Origin: Pontiella sulfatireligans
Lineage (GTDB): Bacteria; Verrucomicrobiota; Kiritimatiellia; Kiritimatiellales; Pontiellaceae
Direction of reading: 5' to 3'
NCBI RefSeq assembly: GCF_900890705.1
Contig: NZ_CAAHFH010000002.1
Span: 2,241,458 to 2,305,457, forward strand
Length of the DNA: 64,000 bases
A program made the position numbers and the translations under genes. This document shows, piece by piece, positions 45,773-55,119 of this stretch. The notes below the pieces were generated by a model that worked only from the letters and a program-made list of their open reading frames with translations, had not been told where the DNA came from and ran no database searches. Numbering within the stretch: position 1 is the first letter of the stretch; each line of letters begins with the position of its first letter.

Positions 45773-47914
45773 ATGACAAGGCCGACATATTTCCTGGTGC
45801 TCGTTATTGGGTTGTATTGGTCTGCCTGGGCGGCAGAAATCCATGCACCCGTGAATGTGCCGCAGGCCGAATTCGCCGCGCAAAAACTCCGCGAAGCGGC
45901 ACCGCCGGCAAAGATTCCCAACCTGAAGATGCGCATCGATCCAATGCTCCCGGAGCAGGGCTATGCCATCCGGCCGGCCAACGGCGGGCTGACGGTGATC
46001 GGCGGCGACGCGCGCGGGTTGATGTATGGCGGGCTGGAGCTGGCGGAGCGACTGCGCTTTGGCGAAGATGTATCGGTGCTTTCCATTGAAAACCAGCCTT
46101 TCATCAAACGGCGCGGGCTGAAGATGAATATTCCGCTCGATGCGCGTAGCCCGAGCTACGACGACTCTGGCACCTCCGCGCGCATGAACATTGAGCAGGT
46201 GTGGAGCGAAGACTTTTGGCATGGCTTTCTCGACCGCATGGCGGAGCACCGCTACAACACGCTCACGCTGTGGTGCAACCACCCGTTTGCCGCCATGCTC
46301 CAGCTCGAAGACTATCCCGATGTTGCGCTCGACGATGTCGCTGTTCCGACCTACAAAATCGACGACCAAATGCTGCCGCAATACATGCAGGCCGATCTTC
46401 AGACGCCGGAAAACTACGAGATCATTAAAACCATGCCCATGGCCGATAAGGTGGAGTTTTGGAGGCACGTCATGCGCTACGCCAAGGAGCGCGGCATCGA
46501 CATCTATTTCATCACCTGGAATATTTGGGTGCACGGCGCCGAAGGCAAATACGGCATCGGCCATTCGCAAACCAACGAAGCAACGATTGCCTATATGCGT
46601 GAAAGCGTGAAGCAGTTTGTGCTGACCTATCCCGACCTCAAGGGCATCGGCATCACCTGCGGCGAACACATGCAGAACAAGCTCGAAGGTCAAAACGCGG
46701 TCGAAAAATGGATGTGGAAAACCTACGGGCAGGGCATCGTCGACGCCAAGGCCGAGCAGCCCGGCCGGGAGGTCGAGTTCATCCACCGCACTTGGTACAG
46801 CGGCATGGACGTTATGATGGACGACTTTATCTCGAAGTATCCCGATCCAATCAGCCTCGGCTTCAAATATGCCAAGGCGCGGCTCTATTCCATTCCCAAT
46901 CCGCCTTTTTTCAAGGAGCAGCTTCAGGCCGATTGCGAAAAGTATAACCTTTCGTGCTGGATGAACCTGCGCAACGACGACATTTTCAGCTTCCGCTGGG
47001 GCGATCCGGATTATGTCCGCGAATACATGCGCAATCTGCCGCCTGAACCGCTGCTGGCCGGCTACCATATGGGCTCCGACGGCTATGTCTGGGGGCGCGA
47101 ATTCACCAGCATCGAGCCTGATTCGCCGCGCCAGCTCGAAATCGACAAGCATTGGTACAAGTTCATGCTTTGGGGCCGCCTTGGCTTCGACCCGGCGCTC
47201 GACCGCGCTTTTTTCGAAAAGCAGCTGGCCAACCGTTTTCCAATGGTTGGAAGCGAACCGCTCTACGACACATGGCAGACCGCCTCGAAAATCGTCCCGC
47301 TCGTCAACACCTGGCATTGGCGCGACTGGGACCATATGTGGTCGGTCGAAATCTGCGCCTCCAAAAAAGAGGGCTATCATACTGTCAACCACTTCATCGA
47401 ATTCGCACCGCTGCCGGAGCAGGGCATGCAGTCGATCGATGCCTTTGTGCGGCGTCCTAATCCGGAATTGAAGAGCCCGCTGGCCGTGGCCAATGAGCTG
47501 GATCAGTTGGCGGCGCAAACGCTGGCCGGCCTTTCCGTGCTGAAGAGCGGCGCTTCGTCGCCGCCGAACAAGGAGCTGCGCCAAACCTATGGCGACCTCG
47601 AAGCGTTTGCTCGGCTCGGCCAATATTATGCCGATAAGATTCGCGGCGCGACGGCGCTGCACCGCTTCCGCGTCGAAGGCGAAAAGAAAATCCGCCGCGA
47701 AGCCGTGAAGCATTTGAAAGTGGCCTCCGGCCATTGGAAGCAATATGCCGGCGTCGCCTCGTCGCAATACAACGAACAGCTGTTCGCCCGCACCAGCTAT
47801 ACCGACAGGGATGGACGGCTATTGGAATTGGCCATCGACGATATCCGCATCGCTAAAGAGGCGAAGCACAACGAATTTCCGCCCAGCGCTCTGGCGTGGA
47901 AAAACAAGAAATAG
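45773..47914 (+). CDS. Putative exported TIM-barrel glycosidase (GH20/GH67-like N-domain)
   Basis: 713 residues; signal MTRPTYFLVLVIGLYWSAWA. Residues about 25-105 resemble the non-catalytic alpha/beta domain preceding GH20, GH67 and related barrels ('GYAIRPANGGLTVIGGDARGLMYGGLELAERL'). From about 108, 'IKRRGLKMNIPLDARSPSY...RMAEHRYNTLTLW' starts a probable TIM barrel to about 480, and the last about 190 residues look alpha-helical. Candidate acidic residues lie in the GEH strand ('GIGITCGEH') and in 'GSDGYVWGREF', but no family's catalytic pair can be assigned. It has the length and layout of an alpha-glucuronidase-like enzyme. The ribosome site is weak. Confidence 0.65.
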   Translation: MTRPTYFLVLVIGLYWSAWAAEIHAPVNVPQAEFAAQKLREAAPPAKIPNLKMRIDPMLPEQGYAIRPANGGLTVIGGDARGLMYGGLELAERLRFGEDVSVLSIENQPFIKRRGLKMNIPLDARSPSYDDSGTSARMNIEQVWSEDFWHGFLDRMAEHRYNTLTLWCNHPFAAMLQLEDYPDVALDDVAVPTYKIDDQMLPQYMQADLQTPENYEIIKTMPMADKVEFWRHVMRYAKERGIDIYFITWNIWVHGAEGKYGIGHSQTNEATIAYMRESVKQFVLTYPDLKGIGITCGEHMQNKLEGQNAVEKWMWKTYGQGIVDAKAEQPGREVEFIHRTWYSGMDVMMDDFISKYPDPISLGFKYAKARLYSIPNPPFFKEQLQADCEKYNLSCWMNLRNDDIFSFRWGDPDYVREYMRNLPPEPLLAGYHMGSDGYVWGREFTSIEPDSPRQLEIDKHWYKFMLWGRLGFDPALDRAFFEKQLANRFPMVGSEPLYDTWQTASKIVPLVNTWHWRDWDHMWSVEICASKKEGYHTVNHFIEFAPLPEQGMQSIDAFVRRPNPELKSPLAVANELDQLAAQTLAGLSVLKSGASSPPNKELRQTYGDLEAFARLGQYYADKIRGATALHRFRVEGEKKIRREAVKHLKVASGHWKQYAGVASSQYNEQLFARTSYTDRDGRLLELAIDDIRIAKEAKHNEFPPSALAWKNKK

Positions 47915-47976
47915 GCTGTGGCCTTTCGTTTGAAGCGATGCAAAATCGCCTTGTATGAATATTGTATATATGCGAT

Positions 47977-48321
47977 ATGAAAATAGTCATGGCCAAGAAA
48001 TCATATATGGCGGTAAAGAAGGTTCGGCAGTTTATTGAAGCACAGCCGGATGGGGTTCAGGCGGAATACATCAAGATTGTCGAGCAGCTGGAACAGGATG
48101 GACGCTTGGTTGAACCGTATGGGAAGAAGCTGGATAAAGGGCTCTTTGAGATGCGGCTCCGCCGAGGAAGACAGGTCCGCGTTCTTTATTTTTATCAAGA
48201 GAAGGACTGTGTGATTGGTGTGCATGCTTTTGTAAAGAAGACCCAAAAAACGCCGCTGAAGGAAATGAAGCAGGCGCTAAAAGTCATGACTATGCTTAAG
48301 CGAGGTGAATACGATGAATAG
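47977..48321 (+). CDS. RelE/HigB-like toxin (Gp49-type)
   Basis: 114 residues from ATG 47977; ATG 47989 and TTG 47962 are alternatives, and no good ribosome site decides. The core 'LFEMRLRRGRQVRVLYFYQEKDCVIGVHAFVKKTQKTPLKEMKQAL' is the hallmark of the phage-derived Gp49-like/HigB toxin family, ribosome-associated mRNA interferases. It has no signal peptide, unlike nearly all neighbours, so it acts in the cytoplasm. It overlaps the antitoxin gene by 8 bp, toxin first, as in higBA modules. It may stabilise the locus. Confidence 0.88.
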   Translation: MKIVMAKKSYMAVKKVRQFIEAQPDGVQAEYIKIVEQLEQDGRLVEPYGKKLDKGLFEMRLRRGRQVRVLYFYQEKDCVIGVHAFVKKTQKTPLKEMKQALKVMTMLKRGEYDE

Positions 48322-48607
48322 CTCAATGGAAAAAATGCGAAAAGCACATGAAAAACAGGCCACGGCCATTCGGAAAACACCGGCTTTTCAGGAAGTATCC
48401 GAGGCATTCGATGTGGGATACGCCATCGCTAAAGAACTTCACAAGGCCAGAACCAAGGCGCATCTTAGCCAAGCGCAGGTGGCGCAAAGAATGGGAACAA
48501 CGCAGAGCGTTGTTTCTCGGATCGAGGGAGGTGGAAACGTATCGGTTGATACGCTTTCCCGCTATGCCAAAGCATGTGGTGGAAAACTACAGCTTAAGGT
48601 CGTCTAA
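48314..48607 (+). CDS. XRE-family antitoxin (HigA-like)
   Basis: 97 residues from ATG 48314 (GAGGTG upstream); GTG 48305 is an alternative. Residues about 35-97 are a helix-turn-helix XRE domain: 'KARTKAHLSQAQVAQRMGTTQSVVSRIEGGGNVSVDTLSRYAKACG'. It should bind the toxin and repress the pair's promoter in the AT-rich stretch near 47950-47976. It is the only DNA-binding protein recognised in the window, and by context it is an antitoxin, not the locus regulator. Confidence 0.9.
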   Translation: MNSSMEKMRKAHEKQATAIRKTPAFQEVSEAFDVGYAIAKELHKARTKAHLSQAQVAQRMGTTQSVVSRIEGGGNVSVDTLSRYAKACGGKLQLKVV

Positions 48608-48661
48608 CCGCCAGTCCCACCCAACATTTCCGCACATTCTCGCGGGGCCATCGCTTTACAT

Positions 48662-48686
48662 CTATTGGCTAGGTTGCTTGTAGTCG
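48662..48686 (+). promoter_or_regulatory. Recurrent TTGGCTAG element, copy 3
   Basis: TATTGGCTAGGTTGCTTGTAGTC matches the element at 10922 (TTGGCTAG, then TTG and GTAGTC) and lies 8 bp left of operator D, about 90 bp before the gene start. Confidence 0.4.
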
Positions 48687-48694
48687 CAAATCTA

Positions 48695-48720
48695 TTTACA
48701 TTAGATCGTGTTAATGTAAA
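48695..48720. promoter_or_regulatory. Candidate operator D (26-bp dyad, best copy)
   Basis: TTTACATTA-GATCGTGT-TAATGTAAA is a perfect 9-bp inverted repeat with an 8-bp spacer, 40 bp before the ATG at 48761. It defines the consensus for the sites at 32849, 36951 and 43923, and would control the ten-gene run to 63983. Confidence 0.7.
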
Positions 48721-48760
48721 CAAATAGCGTTTCCCGTTGGGTCGGGAAGGGAGAATGGAG

Positions 48761-50239
48761 ATGGATATGCGACGTTTTATGGGTGTTCTGGCGCTGGCTT
48801 TGGCGGTTTCAATAAATACTTTCGCTGCTGAAAGGCCGAATATACTGGTGATTTTGGCGGATGACTTGGGCTACGGCGATGTCGGGTTTACGGGGTCGCA
48901 GGAAATCTTTACGCCCCAGCTCGATCAGCTGGCTGCGAACGGCATGGTTTGCCGTAATGGTTATGTGACGCATCCGTATTGCGGGCCGTCGCGTGCCGGG
49001 CTGGTTACCGGCCGCTACCAGGCGCGCTTTGGCCTAGAGATCAACGTCACCTATTCGCCGTACGATTTGTACAGCGGCCTGCCGCTCACGGAACAGACGT
49101 TCGGCACGCGGATGCAGAAGGCCGGCTACCGCACGGGCATCATTGGCAAGTGGCATTTGGGAGCGGCGCAGCCGTACCACCCCAACAGCCGCGGGTTCGA
49201 CCATTTCTACGGCTTCCTGTCGGGCGGGCATTCCTATTTCCCGGAAAACACCACCACGGCTTATCCGTTGCTGCTCGAAAACGGCTCCCCGCACTACAGC
49301 GCCAACGAAGGCTGCTATCTCCCGCTGATGCGCAACAACCAGGCCGGCGAGTTTAACGAATACCTGACGACTGCGCTCAGCCGCGAAGCCGCCAAGTTTG
49401 TGGCCGAAAGCAAAAAGCCGTTCTGCCTCTACCTCGCCTACAATGCGCCGCACGGTCCGCTCGAAGCGCCGAAGAAAACGATCGAGAAATACCAGCACAT
49501 CAAAAACAAGCAGCGTCGCACCTATGCCGCGATGATCGACGAAATGGACCAAGGCATCGGCATGGTGGTGGATGCGTTGAAAAAATCGGGCAAGTTTGAC
49601 AACACCCTGATCTTTTTTCTGTCCGACAACGGCGGCGTAACCTCCAAGCCGGGGCACGAAAATGAAAACTGGTCGAACAACGGCCCGTTCCGCAAGGGGA
49701 AGGGCAGCATGCTCGAAGGCGGCAGCCACGTGCCGTTCTTCGTCCACTGGCCCAAGGGTATCAAGAAGCCGGGAACTTTTGAAGGGCTGATCTCTTCGCT
49801 CGATATCGCCGCCACGGCGGTGGCGCTCGGCGGCGGCGACACTTCGGGCCATCCGCTCGAAGGCGTAAATCTGGCTCCTTATCTGTCGGGCAAAAAATCC
49901 GGCACGCCGCACGATGCGCTTTTCTGGCGCGTGCGCGACGGCGTCAGCTGGGCGGTGCGCACGCCAACGGGAAAATATTTGCAGGAAAATTGGGGCGGCT
50001 CCGAAACCCAGCTCTACGACATGGCCAACGACCCCTACGAATCCACCAACCTTATCGGCCAGGTTCCGGAAAAGCGCGCTGAGCTCGTCAAGCTGTGGAA
50101 CGACTGGAACGCGGGCAACACCGCCAACGTGCTGCTGCAGGCGGGGGAATATCAGCAGAAGCGCCTGAAGCTGTATGAGGAGCTGCACAAGCAGCTACAG
50201 GAAAAAGCCCAGAAAACCAAACCGGGGGTGATTCAGTGA
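48761..50239 (+). CDS. S1 sulfatase (CGPSR), paralogue of the 7898 gene
   Basis: 492 residues from ATG 48761 (AAGGGAG, 7-bp spacing); 48755 and 48767 are alternatives. Signal to about 22. LADDLGYGDVG, CGPSR (Cys74) in HPYCGPSRAGLVTGRYQARFG, GKWHLG and SDNGG are all intact. It closely parallels the 7898 product across its length, including the late 'KRLKLYEELHKQ' segment, so one probably arose by duplication. First gene of the longest run. Its stop overlaps the start of the GH16 gene (TGATG), giving coupled sulfatase-GH16 translation. Confidence 0.95.
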   Translation: MDMRRFMGVLALALAVSINTFAAERPNILVILADDLGYGDVGFTGSQEIFTPQLDQLAANGMVCRNGYVTHPYCGPSRAGLVTGRYQARFGLEINVTYSPYDLYSGLPLTEQTFGTRMQKAGYRTGIIGKWHLGAAQPYHPNSRGFDHFYGFLSGGHSYFPENTTTAYPLLLENGSPHYSANEGCYLPLMRNNQAGEFNEYLTTALSREAAKFVAESKKPFCLYLAYNAPHGPLEAPKKTIEKYQHIKNKQRRTYAAMIDEMDQGIGMVVDALKKSGKFDNTLIFFLSDNGGVTSKPGHENENWSNNGPFRKGKGSMLEGGSHVPFFVHWPKGIKKPGTFEGLISSLDIAATAVALGGGDTSGHPLEGVNLAPYLSGKKSGTPHDALFWRVRDGVSWAVRTPTGKYLQENWGGSETQLYDMANDPYESTNLIGQVPEKRAELVKLWNDWNAGNTANVLLQAGEYQQKRLKLYEELHKQLQEKAQKTKPGVIQ

Positions 50240-51096
50240 TGTTGAAAACAGGTCAACAGTCGAGTGTACATATGGAGGGGCGGAGGCCTCTCCGCCCGGG
50301 CGCACGGCGTGCGCCCCTCCAGGTTGCCGCCTGCATGGTTCTGTGTGCAACCTCTGCTCTTGCCGCGCCGCCGGAGGGCGGGGACTGGGCGCCGTTCGAG
50401 CCGATGAGCGACGAGTTCAACGCCAAGAAGCTGGATCATAAAAAGTGGTACGACCACAACCCGACCTGGAGCGGCCGCCCGCCGACGCTGTTTCATCCCG
50501 ACTGCGTAGCGGTGTCGAACGGCTTGCTGCACATCTGGGCCTTTGATTCGGAGGAGTCGGCGAAACGGAAAATGCCGTCGGCCTTTACGCACCTGTCCGG
50601 CTTTGTCCGCAGCAAGGAGCGGGCGCGGTTTGGTTATTTTGAAATGCGCGCCAAGCTGATGAATTCGTCGCAGGTCAGCTGTTTCTGGCTGACGCATGCC
50701 GGGCGCGAGGAGTGGTCGGAAATCGATATTGTCGAGGTGGCCGCGGGGCTTGAGCAACACGCCACCCAGCTCCGGCCCAACACCCACTATTTCCGAGGCC
50801 CGCACTATAGCGGCACGTTGCACAACCATCTGGTGGATCCCACGCATCACGAACTGGGGTTCAATATGAGCGAGGATTTCCATGTGTACGGCATGGAGTG
50901 GGCGCCGACCTTCATCCGGTGGTATGTCGACGGAAAGCTAATCCGTGAAAAGCATAACGACAACTATTTCCAACCGTTGGAAATGAACCTGAATATCGAA
51001 GCGAACCAATGGTTCGGCGCGCTGCCCGACGACGCGACGCTGCCGGCGTCGTATAGAATCGACTATGTCCGCACCTGGAGGCAGAAGGAATATTGA
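50239..51096 (+). CDS. GH16 glycoside hydrolase (endo-galactanase-like)
   Basis: 285 residues. EWSEIDIVE holds the GH16 catalytic set Glu161-Asp163-Glu166 (ExDxxE), and 'MSDEFNAKKLDHKKWYD', 'FGYFEMRAK' and 'DFHVYGMEWAPTFIRWYVDGK' are family blocks. GH16 includes agarases, porphyranases, carrageenases and laminarinases, all retaining endo-enzymes. The start is unusual: ATG 50239 overlaps the sulfatase stop, but a cloverleaf-like repeat (50273-50321) encodes the arginine-rich stretch before the hydrophobic VAACMVLCATSALAA. ATG 50272 at the repeat edge would give a normal-looking signal peptide. Confidence 0.91.
   Translation: MLKTGQQSSVHMEGRRPLRPGARRAPLQVAACMVLCATSALAAPPEGGDWAPFEPMSDEFNAKKLDHKKWYDHNPTWSGRPPTLFHPDCVAVSNGLLHIWAFDSEESAKRKMPSAFTHLSGFVRSKERARFGYFEMRAKLMNSSQVSCFWLTHAGREEWSEIDIVEVAAGLEQHATQLRPNTHYFRGPHYSGTLHNHLVDPTHHELGFNMSEDFHVYGMEWAPTFIRWYVDGKLIREKHNDNYFQPLEMNLNIEANQWFGALPDDATLPASYRIDYVRTWRQKEY
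50273..50321. repeat. 49-bp cloverleaf-like repeat inside the GH16 signal region
   Basis: Outer arms TGGAGGGGCG (50273-50282) and CGCCCCTCCA (50312-50321) enclose two hairpins, GGCGGAG-GCCT-CTCCGCC and GGGCGCAC-GGC-GTGCGCCC. The layout is REP-like. It stays in frame with the GH16 gene. Confidence 0.75.
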
Positions 51097-51097
51097 T

Positions 51098-52723
<1,626 letters not shown>

Positions 52724-52737
52724 CTCAGGAGTACATG

Positions 52738-53631
52738 ATGAATAAAATAACGACGCTTTCTCTGTTTGTTTTTGCCGCCGCTGCCGGAGCCTGCGCAATG
52801 GGCGCGCGCATATCCGTTCCGCCCCCGCCGGTAGAGGCGCCGGAAGGGTACAAGTGGGTGCTGAATACGGACTACAGCGACGAGTTTGACGGAAAAAAAC
52901 TCAACCGGAAAAAATGGCACGACACCTATCCCGGCTGGGAAGGCCGCGTGCCGGGCAAGTTTGTGCCGTCTTCGGTGAGCGTGAAGGATGGTTTTCTGGA
53001 AATCAAATGCACCGTGCTCGATCCGCCGCAGGGCGTGAGCAACGAGTGGTGGGTCGCCTGCGGCGCCATCCAGTCGAAGGCCCAGGATGCAAGGTACGGC
53101 TACTATGAAACCCGCATGAAGGCGTCGGGCCTGACCACCTCGTCCACGTTCTGGCTGATGAATCCGCGAGATAAAGCCGAGGCGGCGGGCAAGCGCACAG
53201 AACTCGATATTCAGGAGTGCATCGGCAATGCCAAGCGCTGGCCGGGATTCAAGCATCAGTTCCGCGCCAACACGCATGTGACCTTTTTGAATGCCGCAAA
53301 GGTGGATGGAGAGCGTCCGGTTGTGAAGAAGGATGCGTCGTTCGACATTGGTGAAAATGTGGATCAAAACTTTCATCGCTACGGCTGCTGGTGGGTGGAT
53401 GCCAACACGATGAAGTTTTACCTCGATGGCAAGCTTGTGCAAACGATCGAGCCGCCGACCGATTTGGACAAGGCCCCGTTCGACCAGCCCATGTTCGTGA
53501 ACCTCGTCTGCGAAATCTACGACTGGGAAACGCTGCCCACGAAAGAAGGGCTGCTCGACGACTCGCGCAACACCACCCGCTACGATTATGTGCGGTCCTA
53601 CAAGCTGGTTAAAACCACCGAAGCGAAGTAG
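52738..53631 (+). CDS. GH16 glycoside hydrolase, second copy
   Basis: 297 residues from ATG 52738 (AGGAG, 6-bp spacing; 52735 is possible). Signal peptide to about 20; no clear lipobox. RTELDIQECIG carries the catalytic set Glu155-Asp157-Glu160 (ELDIQE), the beta-bulge-less-looking but spacing-conserved ExDxxE motif. 'YGYYETRMKASGLTTSSTFWLM' and 'YGCWWVDANTMKFYLDGKLVQ' are GH16 blocks. The ELDIQE form is seen in agarase/porphyranase-like GH16 enzymes, which suits the GH117 gene downstream. It is clearly different from the 50239 enzyme, so the two may cut different linkages or sulfation patterns. Confidence 0.92.
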   Translation: MNKITTLSLFVFAAAAGACAMGARISVPPPPVEAPEGYKWVLNTDYSDEFDGKKLNRKKWHDTYPGWEGRVPGKFVPSSVSVKDGFLEIKCTVLDPPQGVSNEWWVACGAIQSKAQDARYGYYETRMKASGLTTSSTFWLMNPRDKAEAAGKRTELDIQECIGNAKRWPGFKHQFRANTHVTFLNAAKVDGERPVVKKDASFDIGENVDQNFHRYGCWWVDANTMKFYLDGKLVQTIEPPTDLDKAPFDQPMFVNLVCEIYDWETLPTKEGLLDDSRNTTRYDYVRSYKLVKTTEAK

Positions 53632-53697
53632 CGGCAAGGGCGCGGCGGTAATCCGTGCCGCCGTTAAAAAGTGATGCAATGGGTTGGGAGGTTTCCT

Positions 53698-55074
53698 ATG
53701 AACTATTTGATGAACTTGGTTTTGTTGAGCGCGGCTCTTGCCGGCGGCGCGGCGTTGGCGGCGGAGCGTCCCAACGTGATTGTGATTTTGGCGGACGATC
53801 TGGGCTACCAGGATGTGGGCTTTACCGGCTGCACCGATTTTAAAACGCCGAACATTGACCGGCTGGCGCGAGAGGGCGTTGAGTGCGTGAACGGCTATGC
53901 CAGCCACGGCTTTTGCGCCCCGACGCGGGCGGGGCTGATGACGGGCCGCTACCAGCAGCGCTTTGGCTTTGAAACCAACCCGGCCTATGCGCCGTTGGAT
54001 CAACGTTCAGGGCTCCCGACTTCCGAAACCACCATCGCCACCCGCCTGCAGCAGGCCGGCTATGCAACTGGCCTAATCGGAAAGTGGCATCTGGGTTTCA
54101 GCGAGGTGCACCATCCGTTGAACCGCGGGTTCGACTATTTCTTCGGCATGCCGGGCGGCGGACACGACTATTTTGAAGTCGAGTCCACCAAGATTGGCGA
54201 GGAATACAAAGCGCCGCTGATCGATAACCATAAATTTGCCAACGTCGAAGGCTATCTGACCCATCAGCTCACCGACCATGCGATCGAGTTTATCGAGCAG
54301 CGCAAGGCCGATCCGTTTTTTCTCTACCTCTCCTACAATGCGCCGCACGCGCCATGGCAGGCGCCGCAGGAGTCGATTGATGCGCTGGGCCACATCGAAA
54401 ACAAGCTTCGCCGCGCGTATGCCGCCATGATCGTGGAGATGGACAACGATATCGGACGCGTGCTGAAAACGCTGGAGCAGCATGGCCTCGAGCAGGACAC
54501 GCTGATCTTTTTCCTGAGCGACAACGGCGGTCCGCATGCGGGAGAGGTGACGGATAACGGGATTTTCCGGGACGGCAAAGGTTCGGTTCGCGAGGGGGGC
54601 ATACATGTGCCGTTTGTTGCCCGCTGGCCAAAGCGTCTGCCGGCCGGCAAGCAGTATGGGTATCCGGTGATCTCGATTGACATTGCCCCGACGGTGGCTG
54701 CGCTGGCCGGTGCGGAGCACGGCAACATGGAAGGCGTAAACCTGATTCCTTTTTTGGCCGGCGAAGAGAAGGGCGCTCCCCACGAAAACATTTTCTTCCG
54801 GCGGCGCGACGGCGCGGCCTGGGCGATTATCAACAAGGATGGCCCGAAGCTCCTGCGTCCGGACTGGACGTCCGATCTGAAGGAGCACTACGACTTAAGC
54901 AAAGATCCCAGCGAACAGAACAATCTAATGAGCTCGCCTGAAAACGCCGCCCGGGTGCTTCGGCTTCAGGCCGATTGGGACGAGTGGAACAAGAGCAACA
55001 TCCGCTATCAGTTCTGGGATTTCCCCGACCACAAAAAGGAACTCCAGAAAGTATACGAAGGCCAGCGAAAATAG
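53698..55074 (+). CDS. S1 sulfatase (CAPTR)
   Basis: 458 residues from ATG 53698 (GGGAGG upstream); the longer frame from 53671 lacks support. Signal to about 21. LADDLGYQDVG, CAPTR (Cys73) in HGFCAPTRAGLMTGRYQQRFG with Thr in place of the common Ser, GKWHLG and SDNGGP. CxPxR is intact, so conversion to formylglycine is expected. It resembles the 7898/48761 type but is shorter. It sits between the second GH16 and a GH29 gene in the same run. Confidence 0.94.
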   Translation: MNYLMNLVLLSAALAGGAALAAERPNVIVILADDLGYQDVGFTGCTDFKTPNIDRLAREGVECVNGYASHGFCAPTRAGLMTGRYQQRFGFETNPAYAPLDQRSGLPTSETTIATRLQQAGYATGLIGKWHLGFSEVHHPLNRGFDYFFGMPGGGHDYFEVESTKIGEEYKAPLIDNHKFANVEGYLTHQLTDHAIEFIEQRKADPFFLYLSYNAPHAPWQAPQESIDALGHIENKLRRAYAAMIVEMDNDIGRVLKTLEQHGLEQDTLIFFLSDNGGPHAGEVTDNGIFRDGKGSVREGGIHVPFVARWPKRLPAGKQYGYPVISIDIAPTVAALAGAEHGNMEGVNLIPFLAGEEKGAPHENIFFRRRDGAAWAIINKDGPKLLRPDWTSDLKEHYDLSKDPSEQNNLMSSPENAARVLRLQADWDEWNKSNIRYQFWDFPDHKKELQKVYEGQRK

Positions 55075-55119
55075 AACGGCCCTCAAACGCCGGAGTTCGA
55101 TGCCGGTTAGGAGAAGATC

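Noticed and set aside
44012..47767. 1251-codon open frame on the minus strand
   Set aside because: It lies opposite two convincing plus-strand genes (a sulfatase with intact motifs and an exported hydrolase candidate). Its predicted protein is low-complexity and matches no family; it results from GC-rich third positions.
48305..48607. The XRE protein as regulator of the polysaccharide locus
   Set aside because: It overlaps a HigB/Gp49-type toxin gene, is antitoxin-sized and lacks a ligand-binding domain.
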